This document shows, in pieces, positions 25,337 through 33,736 of a stretch of DNA of 55,887 nt (position 1 is its first letter; the number at the start of each line of letters is the position of its first letter). The stretch is taken from assembly GCA_021800855.1 (NCBI GenBank), contig JAJYYP010000004.1, positions 7,309 to 63,195 on the forward strand. Reading direction: 5' to 3'. Under the pieces are notes generated by a model, which saw only the letters and a list, made by a program, of their open reading frames with translations, was not told the origin of the DNA and did no database searches. The DNA is from an archaeon. Its GTDB lineage: Archaea > Thermoproteota > Nitrososphaeria > Nitrososphaerales > Gagatemarchaeaceae. A program made the translations under genes and the position numbers.

Positions 25337-27148
25337 ATGGGTTCCGGGATGTCCGCTGGGGCTTGGTCCCCCACCTTCGGGGCGGCCCCCGGGGGAGGGA
25401 GGGTGAGGTTCCGTGTCTGGGCCCCTGGCAAAGCGGAGGTCAGTGTCATCATTGAGAAAGCAGGGAAGAGGGAGAAGGCCCGCATGCACTCCACCAATGG
25501 TGTCCATGAAGCCAGCGCGGACGGCGGGGGAGGGATGCGGTACTGGTACTCGCTCGAAGGGGGTCCCCCTACGCCTGACCCTGCCAGCCTCGCGCAGCCT
25601 GAAGGGGTCCACGGCCCCTCGATGGTTGTGGACACCGCGTCGTTCGAGTGGCACGACGAGGGGTGGCGCGGGGTGCGGACCGAAGACCTAGTGATATACG
25701 AGCTCCACACCGGTACTTTCACCGAAGCTGGGACCTTCGACGGGGTCATCCCACGCCTTGGATACCTCGGCAGCGAGCTGGGGGTTACGGCCATAGAGAT
25801 AATGCCCGTGGCGCAGTTCCCAGGGAGGAGGGACTGGGGGTACGACGGGGTCTTCCCATATGCGGCTCAGAATTCCTACGGGGGGGCAGCGGGGCTGGCG
25901 CGCCTGGTCGACGCGTGCCACACCGAAGGGCTCGCGGTCATCCTGGATGTGGTCTACAACCACTTCGGGCCCGAGGGGAACTGCCTCCCGCTCTACGCCC
26001 CCTACTTTTCGGGAAAGTACAGCACCCCCTGGGGGGCGGCCATCAACTACGACGGGCCAGGCTCAGACGAGGTCAGAAGGTATGTCGTCGACAACGCTCT
26101 CTACTGGGTCAGGGCCCTCCACGTCGACGGGCTGAGGCTGGACGCAGTCCACGCCATCTTCGACTCATCCCCGAAGCACGTTCTAGCGCAGCTCGCAGAA
26201 GAGGTACATTGCGCAGGGGATTCGCTGGGCAGGGCGGTCGCCATCATAGGAGAGAGCGACCTCAACGACCCGAGGGTGGTGAAAGGGAATGGTGAGTGCG
26301 GCTACGGGCTCGACGCCCAGTGGGCCGACGACCTCCACCACTCCGTCCATACCGCCCTCACGGCGGAGCGCTTCGGATACTACCAGGACTACCGGGGAGG
26401 AGAAGACGTAGCAGCCGCGTTCCGCGAGCCGTTCGTCCTGGACGGGAGGTACTCTGGATTCAGGGGGCGGAACCATGGCGCACCGTCGACTGGCGTCCCG
26501 GGGGACAAGTTCGTCGTCTTCGCCCAGAACCACGACCAGGTGGGGAACCGCGCCGATGGCGCCCGCCTCACCGTCCTAGCCGGGGAAGGAGCGGCCAGAA
26601 CCGCGGCCGCGGCGGCCATCCTCTCACCATACCTCCCGCTCATCTTCATGGGGGAGGAGTTCGGGTCCAGGTCCCCCTTCTACTTCTTCTGCGACTACTC
26701 GGATCCCGAAGTGGTCAGAGGGACGAGGGAGGGGCGCCGCCGCGAGCTGGAGGGACAGGGGCAACCCTTCGTGGACCCGCAGTCCGATTCGGCCTTCGAG
26801 GCTTCGAGGCCTGACCATGGCGAGTCGGCGTCCCCTCAGGGGGAGAGGACGCTAGAGTTCTACAGGTCTCTGATAAGGTTCAGAGCAGACCACCCGACCG
26901 TCCGCGCCCCGAGAGAGAAATCCGCGGTGTCCTGGTCGGACGGGTCAGTCGTCGTCAGGAGGTGGGGCAGCGGGGGGCAGGTCCTCCTGGTGTTCGCCTT
27001 CAAGGACGGCGCGTCGTCTGTCGAGGTCACAGGAGACACTCACTGGAGGCTCGCTCTCTCTTCGAGCGGAGAGGCCCCCCACACCCTCACTCCGGGGAGG
27101 AGGGCGCCTTTTCCCGGACCGAGCGCGTCAGCCTACGTGGAAGGCTGA
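25337..27148 (+). CDS. treZ: Maltooligosyltrehalose trehalohydrolase TreZ
   Basis: 603 residues from the ATG at 25337, chosen because CTTAAAT is 27 nt upstream; ATGs at 25286 and 25349 are alternatives. TreZ releases free trehalose from the maltooligosyltrehalose made by TreY. An N-terminal CBM48-like domain has PGGGRVRFRVWAPGKAEV. The GH13 barrel has EDLVIYELHTGTFT, AVILDVVYNHFGPEGN, the nucleophile region GLRLDAVHAIFD, the acid IIGESDLNDPR and AQNHDQVGNRADGARL. Length fits the family. It is divergent from glgB and completes the pathway whose other members are encoded on both strands of this cluster. Confidence 0.95.
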   Translation: MGSGMSAGAWSPTFGAAPGGGRVRFRVWAPGKAEVSVIIEKAGKREKARMHSTNGVHEASADGGGGMRYWYSLEGGPPTPDPASLAQPEGVHGPSMVVDTASFEWHDEGWRGVRTEDLVIYELHTGTFTEAGTFDGVIPRLGYLGSELGVTAIEIMPVAQFPGRRDWGYDGVFPYAAQNSYGGAAGLARLVDACHTEGLAVILDVVYNHFGPEGNCLPLYAPYFSGKYSTPWGAAINYDGPGSDEVRRYVVDNALYWVRALHVDGLRLDAVHAIFDSSPKHVLAQLAEEVHCAGDSLGRAVAIIGESDLNDPRVVKGNGECGYGLDAQWADDLHHSVHTALTAERFGYYQDYRGGEDVAAAFREPFVLDGRYSGFRGRNHGAPSTGVPGDKFVVFAQNHDQVGNRADGARLTVLAGEGAARTAAAAAILSPYLPLIFMGEEFGSRSPFYFFCDYSDPEVVRGTREGRRRELEGQGQPFVDPQSDSAFEASRPDHGESASPQGERTLEFYRSLIRFRADHPTVRAPREKSAVSWSDGSVVVRRWGSGGQVLLVFAFKDGASSVEVTGDTHWRLALSSSGEAPHTLTPGRRAPFPGPSASAYVEG

Positions 27149-27566
27149 GGTTGGAGTTCAGGCATTCCACGGCTGCGACGCATCTGTCCCTGGGGGTACG
27201 CCAACGGGAAATGACCGCAGGCAGCCTCTGGAACTAGAAGCTTGCATGAGGCTGTAGCCGCTGTTCTGTGCCTTGGCCAGAGACAGGCTCGGGGGGCACT
27301 CATATCAAATCGCGGCGGCCGCGGCGCGAGCGTAGAGCTCCGTCAGGTCCTCCCCGCGCGCCACGCCCAACCAATTCGGCACCCCATTACGGCGGCAACC
27401 TGCGCTTTGGGTAATCATTCGCCTTCACCTAGAGATCGCCATGGCCCCGGCTGCAGGGTCTTCGCCCCTTCGAGCTCAGCGAAGCCGGGCAAGCGTCTGC
27501 GTGTTCCGCGCATGGCTGCGTTCTTCCCGACACTGAATGGCCACCCACCAACATTCGTCGGTGTCG
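27149..27566. other. Intergenic stretch without a recognisable gene
   Basis: About 420 nt between treZ and the convergent MFS gene. The only long frame (27242-27676, +) overlaps the MFS gene and its translation is Arg/Pro-rich with no family resemblance. No tRNA-like arms, strong promoter or terminator hairpin were found by eye. Confidence 0.5.
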
Positions 27567-28892
27567 CTACGCTCGCAGAGAACGAACGTCGGAGAACAGG
27601 AGAAGGCCAAAGGAGAAGGCGGCCGTCCCCAGGCCCGCGAAAATGTAGTCCGCGCCGAGCCCGTAGGAAGCGATGATTAACCCGCCAGCGATCTGACCGG
27701 CGGGACTTGCTGCAAAGCTCCCCACTTCGTCTATGCTAAGATATCTGCCCAGGATGTGGCGTGGTACGAAGCTCTGGACCCCTGTGAAGAAGGTCGTGTT
27801 CCCGAAACCCCCGAATGCTGTCGACACGAAGAGAATGAGAAGGGACAGCGCGGTCACAGGGAAGAAGACGAAGGCGATTATCCCGATACCCACCAACCCC
27901 CAGGGGAGAGCGAACCAGACCCCGAACCGCCGTTCTGGGTGGAGCCTGCCTACGAGCAGGGATCCCACGCTGAAGCCAGCGCCCCCAGCCGCGCCGAGTA
28001 GGCCGTAGAAGAGGGCAGACTGGTGCAGGACGCTGTCCACGTAGACGACAAGGAATGTGAAGAATAAGCTGAGGAAGAAGTTCGCCCCGAAAGAGGCGAG
28101 GGTGAGCTTGAGGAGCCCCCGCTCACCGTTGATGTAGGCGAAACCGCCCTTGAGCTGCCCAACGAACGTCGGGCGTTCGGACGGCTCCACCTCCGCGGGC
28201 CTCCCGACCGAGGCTAGAGACAGGGAGACGAGGACTATCATCACCGCTGACGCGATATAGCTCGCCCCGTTCACAGCCAGGGTCGCGGCGACTCCCACCC
28301 CCCCGACGAGTATGCCGCCGAGGGGGCTGCCTATCACAGAGGCCGCTTCTTGGGCTGCTGTGAACAGACCGTTGGCCGACCCGAGCTGTTCCTTGGATAC
28401 GGCCTGCGGGAGGAAAGAGTTGATAGACGGGCGGAAGAGCGACTGTCCAAGCCCGAGGATGAAGACTGCCGTCAGGACGACGTAAAGGCTGAACCCGAAG
28501 ATCGCGAGGGTCACCGCGAACACGACCATTGTGGCTGCGCGGAACCCGTCGGCGACGATCATCAGTCTCAGCTTGCTGTACCTGTCTGCGAGCGCCCCGC
28601 TGAAGACGCCGAATATCACCCTCGGCACGGTCCCTGCCACGCCGACGAGGGCGAGGTCGAAGGCGGACCCTGTGACTGTGTAGACGAGCCAGTTGATGGC
28701 AAGCAGCCCCGCCGAGGACCCGATGGACGAAGCCACTGACCCGACCCACAGCCCTCTGAAGGCTCTCTGCCGGAAGAGCGATGGGAGCTTGGCGCGCTTA
28801 GCTCCGGTTCCCCCGCTCTCCGGGGTCCGACCGCTCGAGGAAACAGAGTCGTCTGGCGCTCCTGAGAGGCTCTGTGTCGGCTGGCCGGCCAC
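27567..28892 (-). CDS. MFS transporter, EntS-like exporter
   Basis: 441 residues from a GTG at 28892. About 11-12 hydrophobic segments follow a polar 45-residue N-terminus. Family features are FRGLWVGSVASSIGSSAGLLAINWLVY for helix 1, GALADRYSKLRLMIVAD for the loop 2-3 motif (the MFS A-motif in degenerate form), and RPSINSFLPQAVSKEQLGSANGL, typical of the EntS/DHA3-type major facilitator exporters. It would export a small compound by proton antiport, with substrate unknown. A GCTAAATAC box (minus, about 28921-28914) is centred 25-27 nt upstream of the GTG, so the mRNA is probably leaderless. It is a single-gene unit at the edge of a gene-poor region. Confidence 0.88.
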   Translation of the reverse strand: MAGQPTQSLSGAPDDSVSSSGRTPESGGTGAKRAKLPSLFRQRAFRGLWVGSVASSIGSSAGLLAINWLVYTVTGSAFDLALVGVAGTVPRVIFGVFSGALADRYSKLRLMIVADGFRAATMVVFAVTLAIFGFSLYVVLTAVFILGLGQSLFRPSINSFLPQAVSKEQLGSANGLFTAAQEAASVIGSPLGGILVGGVGVAATLAVNGASYIASAVMIVLVSLSLASVGRPAEVEPSERPTFVGQLKGGFAYINGERGLLKLTLASFGANFFLSLFFTFLVVYVDSVLHQSALFYGLLGAAGGAGFSVGSLLVGRLHPERRFGVWFALPWGLVGIGIIAFVFFPVTALSLLILFVSTAFGGFGNTTFFTGVQSFVPRHILGRYLSIDEVGSFAASPAGQIAGGLIIASYGLGADYIFAGLGTAAFSFGLLLFSDVRSLRA

Positions 28893-29241
28893 TGTCGATG
28901 GTCCGTCCTGTTCGTATTTAGCTGGATGCTAGCTGGGCGGTGTCGGTTGGGAGCGCCTTCGTCAGTTGTTTTTGCTCTCCCATAAGTTGGACGGAGGATC
29001 CCCCACGCCCTGGCATGACTCGAAGAGGGCCCTGCGAAGGGTAGGAGGACGTCAGCGAAACCAGCCCGACTTGGAAGTCAGGGGCCTGTCGGCTGCTGAG
29101 CCGCTCAGGGGATGGGGACGGCTGACGCGCGTCGACCCATGCCTTTTCCAGAGGCATGAGTCGGACGACCCCAAGGGGACCAAGCGCGGGGGCGCAAGCA
29201 CTCGACCATCACGACGTTCTACGGTCCGCCGGGCGCGGCTG
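28893..29241. other. Intergenic stretch with only the MFS promoter
   Basis: About 350 nt. The MFS TATA box lies at 28914-28920. The remaining short frames on both strands are low-complexity in character, and none has a supporting start signal or family resemblance. Confidence 0.45.
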
Positions 29242-29820
29242 TCAGCCACGTAGTGACCTCGTTGTGCGGTCTCGCCTCCCTCTTTTGTTCTGCCCGATGA
29301 CTGCACCAGACGGGTCGAGGTCGAGCGAAAAGAAGATGGCGATGTCGTGCGACGAACGGGGGGTGTTGGTGTAGTACCTGTCGTTGAAGCCGCACAGGCG
29401 GAAGCCGTTCGCGAGATAGAAGTCCATTCCATCCTTGTTGTCCGGCTGCGTTTCAACGATGATACACCTCAACGTGTGGAATCTTGCATACTTCGAAAAC
29501 TCCGATACGAGCCGCTTTCCTATGCCCATCCGTTGTACCAGTTTGTCGACCGCCAGTTCGACCAAGTATCCGGTCTTGTTCCAACGGGTGATCCACATCA
29601 ACCCCGTCCCAACGATGCGAGCCTGCCTGCCTATGGTTTCAGCGACCAGGAGGACAGCGTCTCTGTTCCGAAGCTCCTGATTGTGGTCTATGTTGACTCT
29701 CCAATGCTGGTTGATCACCCTTTCCAGACCCCCGACGTCTTCAATGCTCGCCTTCCGTACTCTCACTTCCAGCAAGTCGTACCGGTTAGATTGCAGCGGC
29801 CGCATTTGAGTTAAACTCAT
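29242..29820 (-). CDS. GNAT-family N-acetyltransferase
   Basis: 192 residues from the ATG at 29820. The open frame extends 101 codons upstream to 30123, but the GNAT fold begins near VRVRKASIEDVGGLERVI and the extra part resembles nothing. The acetyl-CoA-binding motif is VDKLVQRMGIGKRLVSEF (the Q/RxxGxG/A pattern), followed by IIVETQPDNKDGMDFYLANGFRLCGF, the usual beta5-alpha5 end. It would transfer an acetyl group to an unidentified amine. The basic tail (GQNKRGRRDRTTRS) is unusual. No TATA box is clear near 29845, so the true start is uncertain. Confidence 0.75.
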   Translation of the reverse strand: MSLTQMRPLQSNRYDLLEVRVRKASIEDVGGLERVINQHWRVNIDHNQELRNRDAVLLVAETIGRQARIVGTGLMWITRWNKTGYLVELAVDKLVQRMGIGKRLVSEFSKYARFHTLRCIIVETQPDNKDGMDFYLANGFRLCGFNDRYYTNTPRSSHDIAIFFSLDLDPSGAVIGQNKRGRRDRTTRSLRG

Positions 29821-30123
29821 CGGAGCATCGGTCGGCGTCCAGGTAGGAGTGAACCCTTGTACTTCACGGAATGTCTCCATCGGCTGCCAGACGGTAGAGG
29901 TAATCTCTGGATGAGGTAGGTCGCCCAGCCTGAGCGTACCCGATGGACCGTTCGCGCGAGTCGGCGGTAATGACGTGCTTACCCGAGGATTAATCGCGCG
30001 GACGCCGTTGTGTTCTCTTCGCTGGAAGAACGAAGAAGGGGAGGAAGGAAGCATCCCCCAGGTCTTGCTCAGCCTGAACATGTAACAGTTCTGACAGGCG
30101 GAGTCCACATTCCTGCGGCCCAA

Positions 30124-30646
30124 CCCGAAGTTCAGGGTCGCATCAGTCCAGGCTATCGAGGTATCCTTTCAGATTTTTCCTACCTCTAGATTCAGAGCGC
30201 GAAATTCGCCAATGAACCTATCCCAAAAGAAACTCAAAATGCGGCGCGTCAACTGAGATGATGCCTAGATTCGCCTTTTCTCGCTTAAAGAAACTGAAAT
30301 CTGGGGGATTAGGTTTTTATAGAAAATTCGCGCTCCTATTATAGATATGGATTTGCGAGGTGGGGGGAAATCCGGGGCAGGGAAACCGGTCTATGATTAG
30401 CGTTTTTCTAAGTAATCCTTTCACAAATCGAAGTGTTTTGTGGAAGTTGGTACCTACCCGTCACCTCCGAAACATATTCGAAAACGGGGAATCCTAGGCG
30501 GGTATAGCTCCCAAAGAGCAGCACGCTCAGAGCGGACCTACTAGTTCCTGTCTGGACGACGCCCTAGTCCCAGGGCACGCTCGTCTGGCAGCGGGACTTT
30601 CTCGTCTTGCGCTCTGCCCGTAACTCTCGAACTTCGCCGAGTCAGT
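30124..30646. other. AT-rich non-coding region with candidate structured RNA
   Basis: About 520 nt with clearly lower GC than its surroundings between 30160 and 30450 and no plausible gene. TATA-like boxes at 30314-30323 (GTTTTTATAG) and 30338-30344 point rightward. Downstream are several inverted repeats: GGATTT (30349-30354) with AAATCC (30368-30373); TACCCG (30455-30460) with CGGGTA (30499-30504); and GACGA-C-GCCCT (30555-30565) with AGGGC-ACGC-TCGTC (30572-30585). I compared it by eye with RNase P and SRP RNA core motifs and found no convincing match. An unidentified non-coding RNA is possible. Confidence 0.35.
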
Positions 30647-31015
30647 TCAAACCCAGACTTTCTTCACTTCGGAGAAATGTGGATCGTCAGTCACGCAAGG
30701 AAGTCGAAGCCGCTTCGAAGTCGCCATGATGAGCGCGTCGGTCATTGGGACATGGAGCTTGTGGCTGATTTCGGCTCCCTGCTCAGCTATTTCCTTGTCG
30801 ACGTCAATCACGTCGAACTCCCTCTCAATGGTATCGGCTCTCAATTTGGCGACAGCCCTACCTTCGCCAGCCAGAGTGAGCTTGTACACCTCGAAGATTG
30901 TGACTGACGAAGCGAAGGCAGACTTCGACTTTTCGAGCAGGGCCTTCAGTTTGCTCATCTCTTCGGGGCTCTTCGAAGTGAACACTGCCCAGAAGTATCT
31001 GGTGTCGAAAAGCAT
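30647..31015 (-). CDS. vapC: PIN-domain ribonuclease toxin VapC
   Basis: 122 residues. The PIN fold uses four acidic residues to bind metal and cleave RNA. Here they are in FDTRYF (Asp 4), TIFEVYK (Glu about 42), MTDALI (Asp about 92) and TDDPHF (Asp pair about 109-110). All positions expected for an active enzyme are present. The ATG overlaps the stop of the upstream vapB by one base (TAATG), the usual antitoxin-toxin order and coupling. It sits in a gene-poor, compositionally mixed stretch next to a tRNA-like fragment, where such modules often occur. Confidence 0.88.
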   Translation of the reverse strand: MLFDTRYFWAVFTSKSPEEMSKLKALLEKSKSAFASSVTIFEVYKLTLAGEGRAVAKLRADTIEREFDVIDVDKEIAEQGAEISHKLHVPMTDALIMATSKRLRLPCVTDDPHFSEVKKVWV

Positions 31016-31236
31016 TACTCTTCTTCCCTCATCGCGTCTAGACGCTCGAACGCCTCGTCCCTGCTCAGTTTGCTCGTTCCAGCCAAGTCGAAGAGGGACG
31101 GCACTTTCGTAAATATGACCCTGCCACCTTCGGCCTCCACCCTCAACCTCGTCCCTTCTTGGATCCCCAGTTTGCGTCTTACCTTCGTCGGAATCGTAGT
31201 CTGCCCACGCCTCGTCACAACTACTTCTTGGGTCAC
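31015..31236 (-). CDS. vapB: AbrB-like antitoxin VapB
   Basis: 73 residues from a GTG at 31236. An N-terminal swapped-hairpin AbrB/MazE DNA-binding domain is clear: VVVTRRGQTTIPTKVRRKLGIQEGTRLRVE. The C-terminal part, FDLAGTSKLSRDEAFERLDAMREEE, is the acidic segment that would wrap around and inhibit VapC. It overlaps vapC by one base. VapBC complexes usually repress their own promoter. I see no strong TATA box or palindrome just upstream, so regulation is unresolved. Confidence 0.88.
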   Translation of the reverse strand: MTQEVVVTRRGQTTIPTKVRRKLGIQEGTRLRVEAEGGRVIFTKVPSLFDLAGTSKLSRDEAFERLDAMREEE

Positions 31237-31394
31237 GCCGGACGAACAGAGGCTCCTGCTATTAAGGAATTCCTACCGCGAGAACATTCCTACCAGCGTG
31301 GAGCTCCTGGGATTTTGACTTCACTGGTCGAAGCAATTGTGTAAGTTCCGCTTTGAATACCCTCATAACTAAGTTCGTCATGTTTCACCGCTGA

Positions 31395-31449
31395 CACGTG
31401 CGGAGGTCCAACCTCGCCAAGACCGCTGGTTCAAGTCCGGCCGACCCCA
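31395..31449 (+). other. tRNA 3'-half-like fragment
   Basis: Positions 31425-31449 have exact tRNA 3'-end geometry: T-stem GCTGG, T-loop TTCAAGT, T-stem CCGGC (one G-U pair), a seven-base acceptor strand CGACCCC, and discriminator A. Immediately upstream is a hairpin, GAGGT-CCA-ACCTC. No matching 5' acceptor strand (GGGGTCG-like) or D arm lies in the preceding 200 nt, so a complete tRNA is not present. It could be an attachment-site remnant from integration into a tRNA gene, a decayed gene, or a 3' half of a split tRNA. Confidence 0.4.
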
Positions 31450-31582
31450 GCTTTAATGGGCTGGCTATGCGCCTTGTTCCGCAAGAAGGGCTTGACTCTA
31501 GCATTCCGCTCGATGTGCGATCAGGTAGCGTCACCAGACAACATGGGCAATAGCATCAGACAGCGCGTAGCTCGCTTCCAGG

Positions 31583-32023
31583 TTAATCCGTCGCCGGTGA
31601 AGGCGGGTTCTTTGTTCGCCTTTGTGGCGCCCACAACTCCATGATGTTGCCCGCCGGGTCTGAGAAGTATGTGCTCCATGCCAGTCGAGAGCCGTGCCAG
31701 CCTCTCGAGTTTTCGGTCTTGGGGCTGCACTTTATGCTCTTGCGTTCCAAGAACCGAATGCACTCGTCTAACTTGTCAGGTTGGACTTCGAAAGCCACGT
31801 GCAGAGCGGCCTTGACCATTTCGTCTCCGTACCCGCTCATGAATCCTCTGTCTTCGTGGGCAAAGCCGAAGTATTGTTCGCCCACGTCAGCGAAATGAAT
31901 GTGTTTCTTGTCCGGACGAGCTGGAAACTCGAGACCTATCTTTCGGTAGAATTTGGCGCATTCTTCGGTCCTTGTGGTAAGGAAGGCGACCTCGGCGACC
32001 CGTAACAGTGGCAGTCTCTTCAT
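31583..32023 (-). CDS. VOC-superfamily (glyoxalase-like) protein
   Basis: 146 residues. Two beta-alpha-beta-beta-beta modules of the vicinal-oxygen-chelate fold are visible: EVAFLTTRTEECAKFYRKIGLEF with HIHFADVGEQYFGFAHE, and ALHVAFEVQPDKLDECIRFLE with WSTYFSDPAGNIMELWAPQ. Candidate metal ligands are His in HIHF or ALHV and Glu in IMELWAP. Members include glyoxalases, dioxygenases and resistance proteins, and the substrate cannot be told here. A minus-strand CTTTAAG box (32059-32053) lies about 30-36 nt before the ATG, giving a leader of only a few bases. Confidence 0.82.
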   Translation of the reverse strand: MKRLPLLRVAEVAFLTTRTEECAKFYRKIGLEFPARPDKKHIHFADVGEQYFGFAHEDRGFMSGYGDEMVKAALHVAFEVQPDKLDECIRFLERKSIKCSPKTENSRGWHGSRLAWSTYFSDPAGNIMELWAPQRRTKNPPSPATD

Positions 32024-32206
32024 TCGAAGCGCTGTCGTCCCACGGTTCCAGGCTTAAAGGGGTTCTTACCACTTTCGCTCGCCGAAACCATCCACCAGTG
32101 ACTCGTTCATCTGATGCGGGATCATTAATCGACTTGTGCATATCGAGTCAAGCCGCTCGCATAAGGGATGGATTTGCACGTAAACCTTCGAATTCGGACG
32201 ACCCCG

Positions 32207-33667
32207 TCAGAGGTCGAAGTAGAGGTTGAATTCGTAGGGGTGCGGCCGCGCCGCCACGCTCCTGTATGCCTCCATCTCGAGTTCGACCATCACATCGACC
32301 AGGTCCTTCGGGAAGATCCCGTCCAGGAACCCGGAGTCGCTCTCGAGGCTCTCAACCGCCTCCTTGAGGCTCCCTGGGAGCTCTCCGACCTTGAGGGCCC
32401 TCCGCCTCTCCGGGGTGAGCTTGTAGATGTCCTCGTCGACGGGGTCGCCTGGGTCTATCTTGTTCCGTACCCCGTCCAGGCCTGCGGCCGTAATCGCGGC
32501 GAAGGCGAGGTAGGGGTTGCACGAGGGGTCCGGGGTCCTGAACTCCACCCTCTTCGCCCTTTCTGACCCTCTTTCGTAGGCCGGGATCCTGACGTTGGCT
32601 GACCTGTTCATCTTGCTCCATGCGATGTAGACCGGCGCCTCGTATCCAGGGACCAGCCTGTGGTAGGAGTTGGTCGTCGGGTCGACGATGGCGCAGAGGG
32701 CCCGGCTGTGCGACATTATCCCCCCTATGTAGTATCTGGCGAGCTGGCTCAGCTCCGCATAATCGTCGGCCGGGTCGAAGAACGCGTTCCTCTCGCCCTT
32801 CCAGAGGCTGGAGTGGACGTGCATCCCGACGGCGTTGTCCCCGAAGATAGGCTTGGGCATCGTGGTCGCGATCATCCCCATCTGGCTCGCCACGTTCTTT
32901 GTGACGAACTTGTATGTCATCGTGCTGTCGGCCATGGTGACGAGTTCGTCCCTGTAGATGTCTATCTCGCACTGGCCCGCCGTCGCCACTTCGTGGTGGT
33001 GGGCGTTGCTCAAGACTCCGAACCCATCACGAAGGTAGTTGACGCAGACCCCGCGGTAGTCGTTGAGGGTGTCGACGGGCTGGGCAGGGTAGTACCCGTC
33101 CTTGAACCTGATGGGGAAGTTCGTCCCCCTGCACTCTGAGGCAGATTCCTTCGAGGATATCTTGAAGCCAGACGAGAACGGGTTGTTCGTCTCCCAGGTC
33201 GCGGCGTCGAAGACGAAGAACTCGACCTCCGGCCCCCAGAGCGAGCCGGTGAACCCCGCGTCCCGAATCTTCTGCTCCGCCACCTGTGCCACATGCCTCG
33301 GGTCCCTGGCGAACCTCCCTCTGCCATAGCCCGCATTTACGTCGCATATCAGCCGCGCCGTCTTGAGCTGGCCGCTAGTCCATTGGAAGACCCCGTAGGT
33401 CGAGGGGTCGGGGACCAGGAGCATGTCTGACTCGTTGATGTCGACGAACCCCTTGACCGACGAGCCGTCGAGCTTGGCCACCCCTTCAGCGAACATCCCC
33501 TCGTTCGCCATCTCAGAAGGGAGGGTCACGTGCCTGAGCCTCCCGGGGACGTCCGTGAACTGGAGGTCGACGAACTTCACCTCTTCCTCCCTCAGCAGCC
33601 TGATCACCTCCTCGCCGGAGAATGTCCTCTTCGCGAAGTCTCCCGTAGCCGTCACCTGGAATGTCAA
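32207..33667 (-). CDS. glnA: Glutamine synthetase type I
   Basis: 486 residues from a TTG at 33667. It makes glutamine from glutamate, ammonia and ATP, and forms dodecamers. Family motifs in order: FTDVPGRLRHVTLP, VDINESDMLLVPD, GPEVEFFVFD (metal-binding Glu), GFGVLSNAHHHEVATAGQCEID, GDNAVGMHVHSSLW, YEAPVYIAWSKMNRSANVRIP, RVEFRTPDPSCNPYLAFAA and the C-terminus HPYEFNLYFDL. No Tyr-adenylylation motif of the GSI-beta type is seen. AAATATATAATG upstream puts a TATA box 27 nt before the TTG, so the mRNA is leaderless. The gene is divergent from an Lrp-type regulator that may control it. Confidence 0.96.
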   Translation of the reverse strand: MTFQVTATGDFAKRTFSGEEVIRLLREEEVKFVDLQFTDVPGRLRHVTLPSEMANEGMFAEGVAKLDGSSVKGFVDINESDMLLVPDPSTYGVFQWTSGQLKTARLICDVNAGYGRGRFARDPRHVAQVAEQKIRDAGFTGSLWGPEVEFFVFDAATWETNNPFSSGFKISSKESASECRGTNFPIRFKDGYYPAQPVDTLNDYRGVCVNYLRDGFGVLSNAHHHEVATAGQCEIDIYRDELVTMADSTMTYKFVTKNVASQMGMIATTMPKPIFGDNAVGMHVHSSLWKGERNAFFDPADDYAELSQLARYYIGGIMSHSRALCAIVDPTTNSYHRLVPGYEAPVYIAWSKMNRSANVRIPAYERGSERAKRVEFRTPDPSCNPYLAFAAITAAGLDGVRNKIDPGDPVDEDIYKLTPERRRALKVGELPGSLKEAVESLESDSGFLDGIFPKDLVDVMVELEMEAYRSVAARPHPYEFNLYFDL

Positions 33668-33687
33668 ACACGGCGCCGATGTTCACA

Positions 33688-33726
33688 AAATATATAATGT
33701 GGAGCTCAATCATGAACAACGGTTGT
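33688..33726. promoter_or_regulatory. Shared glnA/lrp promoter with a palindrome
   Basis: AAAATATATAATG (33687-33699) can serve as the TATA box for glnA (-), 27 nt from its TTG, and for the lrp-like gene (+). The palindrome ACAAC-G-GTTGT (33716-33726) lies at the predicted plus-strand start site, a natural autoregulatory position for an Lrp/AsnC protein. Confidence 0.6.
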
Positions 33727-33736
33727 CTGACAAACC

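Noticed and set aside
25219-25794. 192-codon upstream extension of glgB
   Set aside because: It runs antisense through the start of treZ and the divergent promoter, and GlgB homology begins at the TTG at 25218.
27242-27676. 144-codon frame after treZ
   Set aside because: It overlaps the well-supported MFS gene in antisense and has no recognisable features.
30340-30646. RNase P RNA or SRP RNA
   Set aside because: A GGGGGAAATCCGGGGC stretch loosely recalls RNase P conserved region I, but the matching region V and the SRP domain IV core are not visible. Kept only as an unidentified structured region.
31237-31449. A complete tRNA gene
   Set aside because: Only the T arm and 3' acceptor strand are present. 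No 5' acceptor strand, D arm or anticodon arm fits upstream.
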